From the NCBI GenBank assembly GCA_026545225.1, contig CM048846.1:56982270-57046269 (forward strand): a stretch of DNA of 64,000 bases. The letters are read 5' to 3'. Shown here one piece after another: positions 10,808 through 22,560 of the stretch (position 1 is the stretch's first letter; the number at the start of each line of letters is the position of its first letter). Under the pieces are notes generated by a model. The model ran no database searches. It saw only the letters and a program-made list of their open reading frames with translations, and was not told where the DNA came from. Source of the DNA: Cornus controversa (Eukaryota; Streptophyta; Magnoliopsida; Cornales; Cornaceae). Position numbers and translations under genes: made by a program.

Positions 10808-13092
10808 TTATAGGTCCAAATATACGGGATCCATCAGTTCGATGACATCCACGTACTCCAATTGGATTTGGCTATAAATGCAAGGTTTCACTCTTTGCTC
10901 GTTAACCTTAAAAAGTGTCCTATTCTTGAGATCCTTTAGTTCCACAGCTCCACGGGGAGCAACAGAATTGATGATCAAAAGACCGTCCCATTGGGAGCGA
11001 AGCTTTCTAAGAAAGAGGCGAAGCCTAGAATTGTAAAGCCAAACTTTTTAGCCCAGAGAGAGTGATTTGGAATGGATATGATGGTCATGGCAGACCTTGG
11101 TCTTTGCCTTATAAATTTTTGCGCTTTCGTACGCGTCATTTCATTTTTCTTCTAATTCACTTAAATGAAGCTTCCGGTTAGAGTTGGCAAACATCATATC
11201 AAAATTGAACTTCTTAATAGTCCAGAAGGCTTTGTGCTCAAGTTCAATCGGTAAGTGACATGCCTTACCATACACAAGATGGTACGATGACATGCCATTC
11301 GGAGTCTTATAAGCAGTCCGTTACACCCACAATACGTCATTTAGAAGTTGTGACAAATATTTACGATCGGGGTGCACGATTTTTTCAAGAATATGCTTAA
11401 TTTACCTATTAGATACTTCTACTTGGCCACTCATTTAAGGGTGGTAAGGCGTAGCAACCTTGTGAGTGATGGAGTATTTAAGTAGTAAGGTTCGAAGGAA
11501 CTAGTTGCAGAAATGTTTAACCCCGTCGCTACTGATGGCTCGAGGAGTACCAAAACGACTAAAAATGTTTGTTTAGATGAATTTGACCACAATTGTGTGG
11601 TCATTGATTCTGGTAGCCACGACCTCAATCCATTTAGATACATAATCCACTACTACAAGTATGAACTCGAAATCGACAGATTTTGAAAAAAGGCCCATAA
11701 AGTCGATGCCCCAAACATTGAAGATATCAATGATTAAAATTGGGTTCGAAGGCATCATATCTTTATGAAACATAGAGCCAAGGCGCTAACATTGCTCGCA
11801 TGAGCAGCAAAATAAGTATGCGTCCTAATGCATAGTTGGCTAGAAGAAACTGCATTGAAGAATTTTGGAAGCGGTTTTTCGAGCACTAAAATGACCTTCG
11901 CATTCTAATGTATGACAGAAGGTAAGAATACTAGGAATCTCATTCTCGGGCACACATCGGTGGATGATTTGATCAGGGCAATACTTGAATAGCTGAGGAT
12001 CGTCCCAAAACTATGAACGTACTTGGGAGTAGAAGCGATCCATTTCTTATTTGGACCAAAAAAAAAGAATCTTCCTGGTAGCTAGAAAATTGACCATGTC
12101 AGCATACCATGGAAGTTTCTCATGAGTGACTTCAAATAGTTGCTCATCTGGGAAGGATTCGCTAACTAGAATTTGGTCGTGATGACACTCCACAAGAATC
12201 GGAGATAAATGGTCAGCGACCACATTCTTAGTACCCTTTTTATCCCCGATCTCAAAATTGAACTCCTGTAACAAGAGTATCCATTGGATCAACCGAGGTT
12301 TAGTATCCCTCTTTGCCAATAAATGCCAAAGAGCAGCATGATCTGAAAAAATAATAACCTTGGATCCTAAGAGATAAGATCTAAATTTGTCCAATGCATA
12401 GATAACTATAAGCAACTCCTTTTCTGTAGTTGTGTAATTCATTTGAGCTTCGGAAAGGAATTTACTCGTATAGTAAATAACATGTGGCAATTTATCTACA
12501 CATTGCCCTAAGACAGCACCCATAGCAAAATCGGATGCGTCACACATGACCTTAAATGGGAGAGCCTAATATGGAGGGAGTAGAATTGGAGCAAAAGATA
12601 GAACTGTGCGGAGTGTTTGAAAAGATTTAAGGCACGCTTCATCAAAGTAAAAAGAAGTATCTTTCTCAAGAAGTTAACACAAAGGCTAAGATATCTTGCT
12701 AAAGTCCTTGATAAAATGGCGATAAAAACCTGCATGGCCAAGGAATGAACGAATGCCCCACACTGAATAAGGTAGAGGAAGCTTATATATGAGTTCTACC
12801 TTGGCTCTATCAACTTCTATACCCCATTTGGACACAACATGCCAGAGTACAATTCTCTCATGAACCATAAAATGGCTTTTTTCCTATCTAAGAATAAGAT
12901 TTGTGTCCTTACAATGCTTGAGCACAAGTACAAGATTATGAAGGCACGAATCGAAGGAAGGTCCAAAGACTGAAAAGTCATCCATGAACACCTCCAAAAA
13001 CTTCTCCACCATGTCTGACAAGATAGACATCATACACCACTGAAAAGTCGTTCGTGCATTACATAACCGAAAGGGCATGTGTCTATAAGCAA
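10808..13092 (-). pseudogene. RE1 pol: RT (C-terminal part), RNase H, integrase
   Basis: The minus strand starts mid-RT at the RE2 junction with '[13 protein letters not shown]'. It then gives the RT active site 'EVFMDDFSVFG' (YMDD-type box as FMDD), the thumb region, and RNase H (12547-12047) with CDASDF, TEKELL and SDHAAL supplying the acidic residues. Integrase follows: a degraded HHCC zinc region about 11960-11800, 'WGIDFMG' with the first catalytic Asp (11773-11573 frame), the second Asp in 'SSDG' and the catalytic Glu in 'SGQVEVSN'. The C-terminal domain ends 'LMDPVYLDL' with the stop at 10808-10810. Several stops and frameshifts interrupt it. The first half of RT after 'LEEDAKTSR' is missing. 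Confidence 0.85.
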
Positions 13093-13838
13093 ATTTGGAA
13101 TTCCTCGAGCCTTGATCAGTGATGGTGGTTCTCACTTTTACAATAAATTCTTGAGAGGTTTGCTTGCTAAATATTCAGTGACACATAAGGTGGAAACGCC
13201 TTACCATCCTCAGACGAGTGGGCAAGTGGAGCTGTCCAATCGAGAAATTAAGCACATTCTTGAGAAGACAGTAAGACCGGATAGAAAAAATTGGTCATTA
13301 CGATTAAGTGAGGTACTATGGGCATATCGGACTATTTACAAGACTCCTATCGGTATGTCGCCATATCGGTTGGTGTATGGGAAAGCATGTCATCTTCCAG
13401 TAGAGATCGAGCATAAAGGCACTTTGGGCGATCCAAAAATTCAACTTCGATGCGAAAAGAGCTGGAGAAGAGAGAAAGTTATAATTGAATGAATTGGAAG
13501 AATTCAGACATGATGCTTATGAAAGTTTATGCATTTATAAAGAGAAGATGAAGGCGTTCCATGATAAACATCTCTCATGGAAGTCTTTATCTCCAGGTGA
13601 TAAAGTGTGGCTCTTCAATTTGAAGCTTCGATTGTTTCCCAGGAAGTTACGTTCAAGGTGGGATGGACCATTCTAAGTGATTTTGGTTTTTCCTCATGGT
13701 GCTGTAGAAATTCAGAGTTTTAGGGATAATACTTTGATGAAAGTTAATGGGCAAAGGTTGAAGAATTGTGTAGAAGGATTTGTGCAAACAAGAGATGTGG
13801 AGTCCATCGACTTGACGGATCCCGTCTATCCGACTTAA
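13093..13838 (+). pseudogene. RE2 integrase C-terminal part (broken)
   Basis: The segment begins at '[15 protein letters not shown]', containing the second catalytic Asp of the DDE integrase core. It continues through '[18 protein letters not shown]', which holds the catalytic Glu, and '[16 protein letters not shown]'. A frameshift near 13480 moves the reading to the frame 13485-13676, giving 'SLSPGDKVWLFNLKLRLF' and 'LRSRWDGPF'. A stop there is followed by 'HGAVEIQSF', 'KVNGQRLKN' and the pol terminus 'LTDPVYPT' with TAA at 13836-13838. Integrase would insert the cDNA into host DNA. The zinc-binding and first-Asp portions are absent, cut off by the left junction. Confidence 0.85.
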
Positions 13839-14159
13839 TCCCTTCAGAGAGTTGATCATCGCCTACGGATGTTAAATTGTAGGATTTTTATGTATTTCTA
13901 TCCTTTAATCTCTTTAGTTTTCTTTGATTTTAATTTTTAGTTTATGTTTTCTTAAGTTTCTTTTATTTTGAGTTGCGTTTTAATGTGTTTTCTTTGAATT
14001 TTTGATGTATAAGTTTCTTTCGGAGGATGCCAAGAGGTGTACCAAGGTATTTGGACTCAAGATAGGTAAAATTCCAGGCTCTCGGTCAACCTTAGGTGAT
14101 AGATACTTCAAAAATACCCTTCTCGATCGACCCTTGGTGATAGACACCAAACAGGCATC

Positions 14160-14275
14160 AGTCAGGGGATCGATCACCCATTTGAGGGGGGATCGATCGC
14201 CCCCATTTTTTCTCTATGTGAGCAGTTGTTCAGCTGGGTGATCGATCACCCAGCCCAAGGGGGATCAATCACCCC
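14160..14275 (+). repeat. GATCGATC palindrome array, RE2 pol-env spacer
   Basis: Three to four units of the form GG(T/C)GATCGATC(A/G)CC lie in about 115 bp. One is extended to the perfect palindrome CTGGGTGATCGATCACCCAG. The remainder of 13839-14675 has no gene. RE4's spacer has the same type (43684-43805). Confidence 0.75.
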
Positions 14276-14520
14276 AGCATATATGTGGGCTGCCCGAATT
14301 TTTGAAGCTTATAAAGGCTCTCTCTCCAACTAGGATGCTACTACTTGCTTACTTGAAGATTTTGTGATCCAATTTGACTCTTACATCAACCGAGAATATA
14401 TTTCTTCAATTGGTGATTCTCATACAAGTATTTATCATTGATCATCATCAACATCAACATCAAAACTGGATTGATCATCACTAGTTCTCAAGAAAACTCT
14501 TACTTTCTCAAGTTCTTCAT

Positions 14521-14530
14521 CAAAGTAAGT
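14521..14530 (+). promoter_or_regulatory. Candidate splice donor upstream of RE2 env-position ORF
   Basis: CAAA|GTAAGT, with GT at 14525. Leaving out the later solo LTR, it lies about 200 bp before the ORF's ATG at 16250, matching the placement in RE1, RE5 and RE6. Confidence 0.35.
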
Positions 14531-14680
14531 AAAGTTTTTATTTTATAAAATTGTGCCAATCTTTTTGAGGGCTTTTGAAGACCAAGTTTGGGGAACATAA
14601 TTGGTGGATTGAATTGTTCAATTTGGGGTGGAAAAGTTGCCTAAAGAAGAGGTTGAAGGAGAAACTTTTATTGTGCACGC

Positions 14681-16201
14681 TGATCGGCGTTGAATGTTAC
14701 GCATTCTAGCCTCTTAACTTATGTATTTTATTCTCTTAATGATAGATTATTTTGTTATTTTACTTCGTTTTAGTGTTTTCTGTATTTTCAGGGCCTTAAG
14801 GATTATTTCAGTTAAAACCAAGCTTTTGGGCTTTTAAAGAAGACATCCAAGATGGTGAGATGAAGCCTACATCAAGGAGATTCACTCAACCATTTATTTC
14901 AACTCAAATCAGCCCAATAAAGTGGTCCAAGAGAATTACAACTGCTTAAGAAGGTTTCGAACCTGAAGCCCAAATCTGCGCATAATACAGTCTTAATCCC
15001 GTTTTGGAAAACGGACCAGAAGTCTTATTTCCGAGCCTCAAATCGACATTATTTACGCGTTAGGTTGAACGAAATTTGATTCTGCACACTTTTGTATTTT
15101 AAAAAAATTCCGTAAATCGGACTTCTAGTAGGTCAAAAGTCGGGCCGAAGTCAGCAGGAAAAAGCCACCTGATTAGTGCTGCGGGAAACCCTAATTTATT
15201 CCTAATTGGATTAGGACTTTGGTGTATTCTCTTGGGGAATAAAGTGAAGACTTGGAGGCAGAGTTGAGGGAGTTTTTTACGAGCTTACACAGAGAGATTG
15301 GAGAGTCTGAGAGGGCTGGGAAGAGAACAGAAACATATCGCAGAGCCATTGGAGAACAAAGTCATACGCAGAACTCAGAAAGATGATGTCTTCTTCCTCA
15401 ACAGTTGAAGCTTCTTCTTCTACCATGAGCGGCTAGTTCATCCACTAGGGTTTTGATGTAGCCCTAACAAAGCATCAATGGTTTGATTGTTTTAATTATT
15501 GGGGACCTTTATATACATGCATAGATTGTGTAATTCAGAGGATTCTTATTATAGAATTGAGCAATAAAAGTCTTGTAAATTCAATCTCAATGATTTCTTA
15601 TCTTGTCTTAGATATTTAGTTGTTGTTATTGAGCTCAATCTCTCTTGTTTTCTGTGATCATGAGAGAGATTATTACACAATGGTAATCACTGAATATATT
15701 GTTATGAGCTTTGATGGATTATGCCTAGAGAAGATGAACCATACTGCACCCTAGATTAGAGTAGTTAGGCAGATGGCCCATGCCAATCGAAGATAGTCCA
15801 TGGCTTAGCCTTAATCATATGTTATCTTCTTGACGGATGAAGGTGAGCTTGTAGCCACCAACACCACTTATGCATGATGTAATTCCCCTATAGTTGATTC
15901 AATTGATCATTGATTGTGGAGTTAGTGGTGAAGTCAAACGCCCTAGATTTCTCTTATATTATCTTCATTATCTATTTATCTTTGGTTTATTTTATTTTAT
16001 CTTTTTAATTAGTTTAAAAATCAGAATTCTTTTCTTAAATTTAATTAGAATTAATTCCGTATTCCAACTCATCAGACCATAATCCCTGAGGTACGATACC
16101 CCTTCCTTTCGATAGCCCTATTCTGCAAGGAATTCATTCTATTGCGAAGTGTGGAAATTTTTAATTGATATACTTTTTGAGTCACACTCACACACGAATC
16201 A
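14681..16201 (+). mobile_element. Solo LTR of the RE2 family with 5-bp target duplication
   Basis: The 1521-bp sequence starts TGATCGGCGTTGAATG and ends CACACACGAATCA. It is flanked by CACGC at 14676-14680 and 16202-16206. It closely matches RE2's own 3' LTR (20090-21595). No PPT precedes it and no PBS follows, so it is an LTR-LTR recombination product inserted between the spacer and the env-position ORF of RE2. Small open frames inside (such as 15894-16082) are not genes. Confidence 0.9.
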
Positions 16202-16249
16202 CACGCCAAGTGTTTGATTTAATTCCTCAACCGAACTTTTTCTATATCT

Positions 16250-18004
16250 ATGGCACCAAAGAGAGCAAGTCATCAAGGTGCTTCAAGCTCGCATAATCCT
16301 CGCCAAGCACGACATGATCCAACACCCATTTTCTTAAGATCTCACCGAGATGGCATCCAAGAGCCTTGAATTTTGAAGCGACGTTTGATATTGCCGAACT
16401 ATATAGGGTGACCATGGATCGGATCGGATCGGATTGAATTATGCATAATCTTAATCTGATCCGCGAAATACAGATTGGCAAAAATCCAATCCGATCTGAT
16501 CCGTGGCAATCCACCAATCCGATCCGATCCGATCAGTGATTGAACGGATCAGATCGAATTGATGGATTGGCCTAGTACTCCTATTTGAATTTTTTTTTTA
16601 TACTTCAAAATTTTCAAAAAAAAAATTGTCCAACAAACACAACACTTTTTAAATGAACACAATTGTTAAATAAACAAATATAATATATATTGAGTTTTTA
16701 GGTTTACCCATATAAGTATGTAGCATATTATATTATTATACAAATAATTATTAACTATATATATAAATATATTGCCACGGATCGGATTGCAGATCAGATC
16801 GGATTTCTGACCCTCCAATCCGTAATCCGATCCGTGGCTAACAGATTTTAATTTTTTTGTCTGCCACCAATCCATTAGCTAACGGATTGGATCGGATTCG
16901 TCTGGATCAAATCGGATCGGATTCGCGAATTTTTTGTGTACCCCTACTATATGATATGTTTCCCGAGACACGATGGGGGATTTCTAACATCCGTCGTCGT
17001 CGGTTGGCTTCAATTTTTGTTCCATTATCTACTACTATATACCCGAGGCTTGTCAAAGTCTTTTATCAGCACTTAATGCCAAAACCTGACAAGCGGGGTG
17101 TACTTATTTCTTCGGTAGATAGAACACAAGTTCGGGTTGATATGTCATCCATTGTTATTGCCATAGGCTGTCCTCATGAATGCCCGATTGATTTGACCAA
17201 TATCTACACTCTTTTAGTCGATGATTTATCGGTGGGTAATGTGGTTGCACGGTTGTGTGCTAACCAATTCTCTGGGCCAAAGCATAATGCAGCTTCAAAG
17301 TCTTCTATGCCAAGTCATCTATGGTTCCTTGATGCCGTTTTGTGCAAGAATGTGTGTCCCATTGGGCACAAAACTGAGAGACATCAAGAGTTTTGCGAGC
17401 TTTATATGCCATACATTTTGGGCCTTGGCTATCATTCCCACAGATTTTCTGGGGCCAAATTGAGAATTTCTATTCAAAGGCTATAGCCAAGGCACCAAAC
17501 AGTGCAAGTGACTGGGAGTTTCCATTCCCTACTATCATTCATTAGTTACTAATTGCACAGGGACATGCAGTCGATGAGGACGAGCTTACTTTTTCACGAG
17601 ATATTCATTATAGCACACATGACTGGAACATGAGTCGATCTCATATGCATCAAAGAGTCATTGCTGCGCCAGGTGAAGTATCTAGATTGGCTCAGGGAGG
17701 GGAAGCTGTAGACATACCACCACCGGTGGAGGATCCAGAGGAGATGGAAGCAGAAGAAGAGAATGTCCATGCACAAGCTGGCGGACATGATTATCATTAT
17801 TTAAAGGGGCAGATTGCTGGGTTGATAGCCCAGTTTGGCACCTTACAGACTGAGGTTTCCACACAGTTTGGAGCTATGAGGACAGAGATGGCGGATCACT
17901 TTCGTGAGACTCACCAAGATCAGCTAGAGATGAGGAGGATACTACATGCTTTGATGCGCCAGGCAAACTTGGATCCACATGCTCAGTCACCATCACATCC
18001 TTGA
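16250..18004 (+). pseudogene. RE2 env-position ORF (frameshift, MITE insertion)
   Basis: An ATG at 16250 starts a basic N-terminus (MAPKRASHQGASSS). The frame shifts within about 110 bp and is then split by a MITE at 16405-16945. After the MITE the plus frame 16953-17486 gives 'RWGISNIRRRRLASIFVP', 'TIYPRLVKVFYQHLMP', 'IAIGCPHECPID' and 'SKSSMPSHLWFLDAVLCKN'. A frameshift and stop follow near 17486. The final open segment, 17630-18004, carries an acidic stretch (EDPEEMEAEEENVH) and coiled-coil-like 'TQFGAMRTEMADHFRETHQ'. It belongs to the same family as the ORFs at 8735-9960, 46503-47710 and 56317-57514. Function is unknown; the position corresponds to env in Athila elements, but no membrane segment is evident. 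Confidence 0.8.
16405..16945. mobile_element. hAT-like MITE with GATCCGATCC subterminal repeats
   Basis: About 541 bp, starting AGGGTGACC and ending GTGTACCCCT, flanked by ACTATAT at 16398-16404 and 16946-16952. This is a 7-bp match, or 8 bp with one mismatch, consistent with the 8-bp duplications of hAT elements. Both ends are rich in GGATCGGATC or its complement, a layout typical of subterminal transposase sites. No transposase is encoded. The middle is AT-rich. Confidence 0.7.
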
Positions 18005-19643
18005 CTGGAAGGTAACTATCTTGTGTATTTTATTTTATTTTATTTTATTTTTAGTTTTTATTTTTATTTTTATTTTTCTTTCTATATTTAGTTTTTTTTA
18101 AATGGAAAAAATAAAAAATTAATTTTTTATTATTTATTTATGGATTTTTCTATTTCATATTTATTTTCACCCATATTATTTCACTTGGTTTTTGGGGTAT
18201 AGTGGTTTGTTTTGACAGGTTGTTGCATCCAAGTTTTGGGGTGTGCTTGCATTGCCTCATACAATTGGTTTGCTATATTTTCTTGCCATTACTACTCCGG
18301 ATTCCTAGTATTCTCGTTCTTACCTTCTTTATGCTTTGATTGGGAGTACATTGAGGACAATGTATAGTTTAAGTTTGAGGGTGAGGTAATGCCTTTTTAT
18401 GTGTGTTTATTGCAATATGGGGGAAATTTTTGTGAAATTCTTCTTGTTTTAGGACTTTTTGTTTGTTTTATTTTTCTTAATTTGTTTAGTATTTTCTTTT
18501 TTTTGTTTTTAGATAGAATGTTTTGACATTTTTCAAAATATTAATACTTTATGTAGGTGCGTAACTTGCAAATTTTTGGGTATGTTTTAAATTTTTAGAA
18601 ACTATGATTTAAATTGAGTGGTTTTAATCGTGGTTTGCATTGATATGCCTTGGGGTAATTGGTTTTAGTTTCCTCACATGCACAGACACACGAGCATAAT
18701 CTTGTGAGGTATAAACTTATGCTTTGAGTTATTATGTTACATATGCTTGATATTAATTAGTATCTCTTGAGAATGAGCACCGATGATGTGTTTTACTTGA
18801 CTTCAACGAAAAAAAAAAGATGAAAAAAAAGAAAGAAAGATGTGATGAATAGCAAATCAATTTGATCATTTTCATGAGTAACCGGGCCTCTATGCCTCAA
18901 GAAGCACGGAGTGTTTGCGTCAAAAGTGAAAGGGTGAGAAAAGATGAGCATTGGTTGTCTTGATTTGTAGCCTGGTTGATTCGAATAATTAGGTTCTTCG
19001 GGGTGTCTTAATGCCTAGTACCCTAAAGCCATCTGGTTTGGAAGTCACTGACTGAAAGCTTGCTACATGAGTCTTTCAGAAAGCTTAATAGATCAAGACA
19101 TTGCACAACCAATAAAGCAATGAAAAAAAAAGAATGATGAAAAAAATGAAAAAGTCATGTATTCATGTTTGGAAGTATGATTTCAATAAGGGGAGCTAGT
19201 GAGTTAAAGGGGTATGTGCCTTAATATATTCGGAGCTTGGTTATGCTACATGAGATGACTACTAGTTCACTTTTTACGAGGGAACTAGAGTTGGTTATTT
19301 TGAGATATGTTAATGTGAATTATGTATGGGGACCATTGCTTTGAATTATTGAATTTTGAATGTTTGAAATTATTCTTGAATGCAAGTTTGTAACTATATA
19401 TTGTAATCTTCTTCTTGATTAATGTTGAAACAGAAATTTTGAATGTTTATGGGTAACATTTCTGAAAACCCTCACGAGACTATACTTGTCCACTAGGGGG
19501 AACCTAGGGGTTTAAAGGATTGTTGCATATGCTAAATGCAATCATTTCTCCCACGAAAGTGGAGTTGGGTAGTTTAGTTAGTGTTTATTAGTTTCCTTTG
19601 TTTTAGTTTTATTTTATTCTATTACTAAGGGACTAGCAATATG
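18005..19643 (+). other. RE2 3' non-coding domain
   Basis: No gene is visible. The T-rich start (18030-18230) is followed by the hairpin ACATTGAGGACAATGT (18348-18363) with an internal PPT-like string (AAGTTTGAGGGTGAGG, 18371-18386). A conserved block follows at about 18880-19115 (GGCCTCTATGCCTCAAGAAG; CCCTAAAGCCATCTGGTTTGG; AAGCTTGCTACATG). It aligns with the same regions of RE1, RE4, RE5 and RE6. Confidence 0.75.
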
Positions 19644-20422
19644 TAAGTTTGGGGGTGTGATCGGCGTTGAATGTTATGCATTGTAGCCTCTTAATTTGCA
19701 TATTTTATTCTCTTAGTGATAGATTATTTTGTGATTTTACTTCGTTTTAGTGTTTTATGTATTTTCAGGGCCTTAATGATTATTTCAGTTAAAACCATTA
19801 TTTTGGGCTTTTAAAGATGATATGCAAGAATGTTAGATGAAGCCTACATCAAATGGATTCATTCAACTCCATATTTTAACTCAAATCAACCCAAGGAAGA
19901 GGTCCAAGAGAATTACAACTGCGTAAGAAGGTTACGGCCCAATTTTGCGCTTAATACAGTTTTAATCTCGTTTTAGAAAAAAGATCATAAGTGGAATTGG
20001 GTAGTTTAGTTAGTGTTTATTAGTTTCCTTTGTTTTAGTTTTATTTTATTCTATTGCTAAGGGACTAACAATATGTAAGTTTGGGGGTGTGATCGGCGTT
20101 GAATGTTACGCATTCTAGCCTCTTAATTTGCATATTTTATTCTCTTAGTGATAGATTATTTTGCGATTTTACTTCATTTTAGTGTTTTTTGTATTTTCAG
20201 GGCCTTAATGATTATTTCAGTTAAAACCATAATTTTGGACTTTTAAAGATGACATGCAAGAAGGTTAGATGAAGCCTACATCAAATGGATTCATTCAACT
20301 CCATATTATAACTCAAATTTGCCCAAGGAAGAGGTCTAAGAGAATTACAACTGCGTAAGAAAGTTACGGGCCTGAAGCCTAATTCTGCGCTTAATACAGT
20401 TTTAATCCCATTTTAGAAAACA
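19559..20422 (+). repeat. 432-bp tandem duplication spanning PPT and LTR start
   Basis: GTGGAGTTGGGTAGTTTAG at 19559 recurs as GTGGAATTGGGTAGTTTAG at 19991. Both copies run through the PPT (19644-19657 and 20076-20089) into the first 330 bp of the LTR (starts at 19658 and 20090). The copies differ at scattered sites, so the duplication is not recent. Confidence 0.9.
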
Positions 20423-21595
20423 TATCATAAATGTTATTTTTGAGCCTCAAATCGACTTAATTTTTGCTTAAGTTGAACAAAATTCGATTATGCACACTTT
20501 TGTATTTCACGGAAATTCCGTGAATCGGACTTCTAATGGGTCAAAAATTGGGCTGAACGTCAGCAGGAAAAACTCACCTGATTAGTGCTGCAGGAAAACC
20601 TAATTAATTCGTAATTGGATTAGGACTTTGGTGTATTCTCTTGGGGGCATAAAGTGGCGAATTGGGGGCTGTTTTGAGGGAGTTCTAGAGAGTTTTAGAG
20701 AGCCTTTGGACAGAATTGAAGACATACTTTGTAGAGATTTGGAGTGGAGAACCATTGGAGAACGAAGTCTTATGCATAATTCATGAAGATGATGCCTTCT
20801 TCCTCAATCGTTGAAGCTTCTTCTTCTACCACGAGCGGCTAGTTCATCCACTAAGATTTTGATGTAACCCTAACTAAGCATCAATGGTTTGATTATTTTA
20901 ATTATTGGGGACCTTTATATACATGCATAGACTGTGTAATTTAGAGGATTCTTATTATAGAATTGAGGTATAAAAGTCTTATAAATTCAGTTTCAATAAT
21001 TTCTTATCTTATCTTAGATATTTAGTTGTTGTTATTAAACTCAATCTCTCTTATTTTCTGTGATTATGAGAGCGATTATTACACAATGGTAATCACTGAA
21101 TATATCATTATACACTTTGATGGAGTATGCTTAGAGAATATAGACCATACTGCACCCTAGAGTAGAGTAGTTAGGCAGATGGCCCATGTCAATCGAAGAT
21201 AGTCCATGACTTAGCCTTAATCATATATTATCTTCTTGACGGATGAAGGTGTGCTTGTAGCCACTGACACCACTTATGCATGATATAATTCCCCATAGTT
21301 AATTCAATTGACCATTGATTATGGAGTTAGTGGTGAAGTCAATTACCCTAGATTTATCTCTTATTATCTACACTCTCTATTTCCTTTGTTTTATTTTATT
21401 TGTTTCTTTTAATTAGTTTAATTATTAAAATCAGAATTATTTTCTTTCAAAATTTAATTAGAATTAATTCCGTATACCAACTCATTTAGACTATAATCCC
21501 TGAGGTTCGACACCCCTTTCGATAGCCCTATTCTACAAAGAATTCGTTCTATTGCGAAGTGTGGTAATTATAAATAAGACACACTCACACACGAT
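20090..21595 (+). mobile_element. RE2 3' LTR
   Basis: It starts TGATCGGCGTTGAATG after the PPT TAAGTTTGGGGGTG and ends in CACTCACACACGATC, close to the CACACACGAATCA end of the solo LTR. It is about 1506 bp. The small open frames inside are not genes. The end lies against RE1's interrupted RT gene. Confidence 0.85.
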
Positions 21596-22560
21596 CCGCG
21601 AGGTCTTTGCATCCTCTTCCAAGTACATGCAGTCATACAAATGGAAAGGACAATGCCCTTTAAGTGAGCAATGGTCCACCCTATGGCTCCTTTATATTCT
21701 TTTAAAACCATTATGAGTGAACACTATTGGTCATCAGTTAGATTTGAAGTTATGATGACTGGTTAAGTGTCACTTGGGCCAAGAAACACATTCTTGAGAT
21801 TAGATAGTAAGGTCTTGAGCTCAAGTTGAGAGGGAGACACAAGGGATGGAATTGGAGAGGTACTTAAAAGAGTAGGAAGAGGCTCATATGGTGTCCTCCA
21901 CAAGGGAAAGTCATTTATGACCCTGGCATCGAACATTGTATTAACATCTTTAACTGATTGCTCAATGTTAAAGTCTTCAAAGTTGAATTGACTTAGACAG
22001 GCCTCTAAAGGGTCTTTTGACAAGATTTGGGGAAGCATCTCATCCACAAGTTCATCCACTACATCCAAACAAAAGCAGTCGCTTTCATCATTGGAGGTCT
22101 GGTGGGATGCATTGAAGATATTCAACCAAATAATCATATTCCCGAAGGAAATGTCCATAACCCCGGTACGACAATTAACGCAAGCGTTAGCCGTAGCCAA
22201 GAATGGACGACCTAGAATGATCAAAATATGCTTTGTGGGATCTTGGACATGTTCAGTATCAAGGACTATGAAATCCACCTGGAAATAGAATTTTTCAACT
22301 TTGATTAGAACATCCTCAATTATTTCACGTGGTTGCTTTATCAAACGGTTGGCAAGTTACAACACGACTGTGGTTGGCTTAAGTTCTCCTAGCTCTAATT
22401 TCTGATAAACTGAGTAAGGAAGTAAGTTAACACTTGCTCCTAAATCAAGGAGGGCCCTCTCGAATTCTTGGTAACGAATGACATAAGAGATTGTTGGGGC
22501 ACCCGAATCCTTGAATTTTGGAGGGGTATTACTTTGAAGAATTGAATTTACCTACTCAGT
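21596..22560 (-). pseudogene. RE1 aspartic protease and RT N-terminus
   Basis: The minus strand reads 'ALLDLGASVNLLPYSVY' at about 22462-22412, the retropepsin active site (D-x-G). It continues through 'GELKPTTVVL' and, in the open frame 22344-21763, 'VLDTEHVQDPTKHILIILGRPFLATANA', the flap and C-terminal core. The linker 'SKDPLEACLSQFNF' and 'FLGPSDT' ends at a stop, after which RT's leader (TIAHLKGI, LEEDAKTSR) runs to the RE2 junction at 21596. A stop in the 'TTVVL*LANR' region and another after FLGPSDT make it non-coding. The protease would process gag-pol. Confidence 0.85.

Larger units (their letters stand above)
13093..21595 (+). mobile_element. RE2: 5'-truncated Athila-like element nested in RE1
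   Basis: The plus strand runs from mid-integrase (13093) through a palindromic spacer, the env-position ORF, the 3' non-coding domain, a duplicated PPT and a complete 3' LTR ending near 21595. It has no 5' LTR, PBS, gag, PR or RT. The right junction is at the LTR end and cuts RE1's RT just after 'EEDAKTSR', like a normal insertion. The left junction lacks an LTR and also lacks about 400 bp of RE1's RT. A later deletion that removed RE2's 5' half and some RE1 sequence explains both. Confidence 0.8.

Noticed and set aside
15894..16082. Short hydrophobic open frame as a membrane peptide
   Set aside because: It lies inside the solo LTR and consists of T-rich U5 sequence; the corresponding part of RE2's 3' LTR does not keep the frame.
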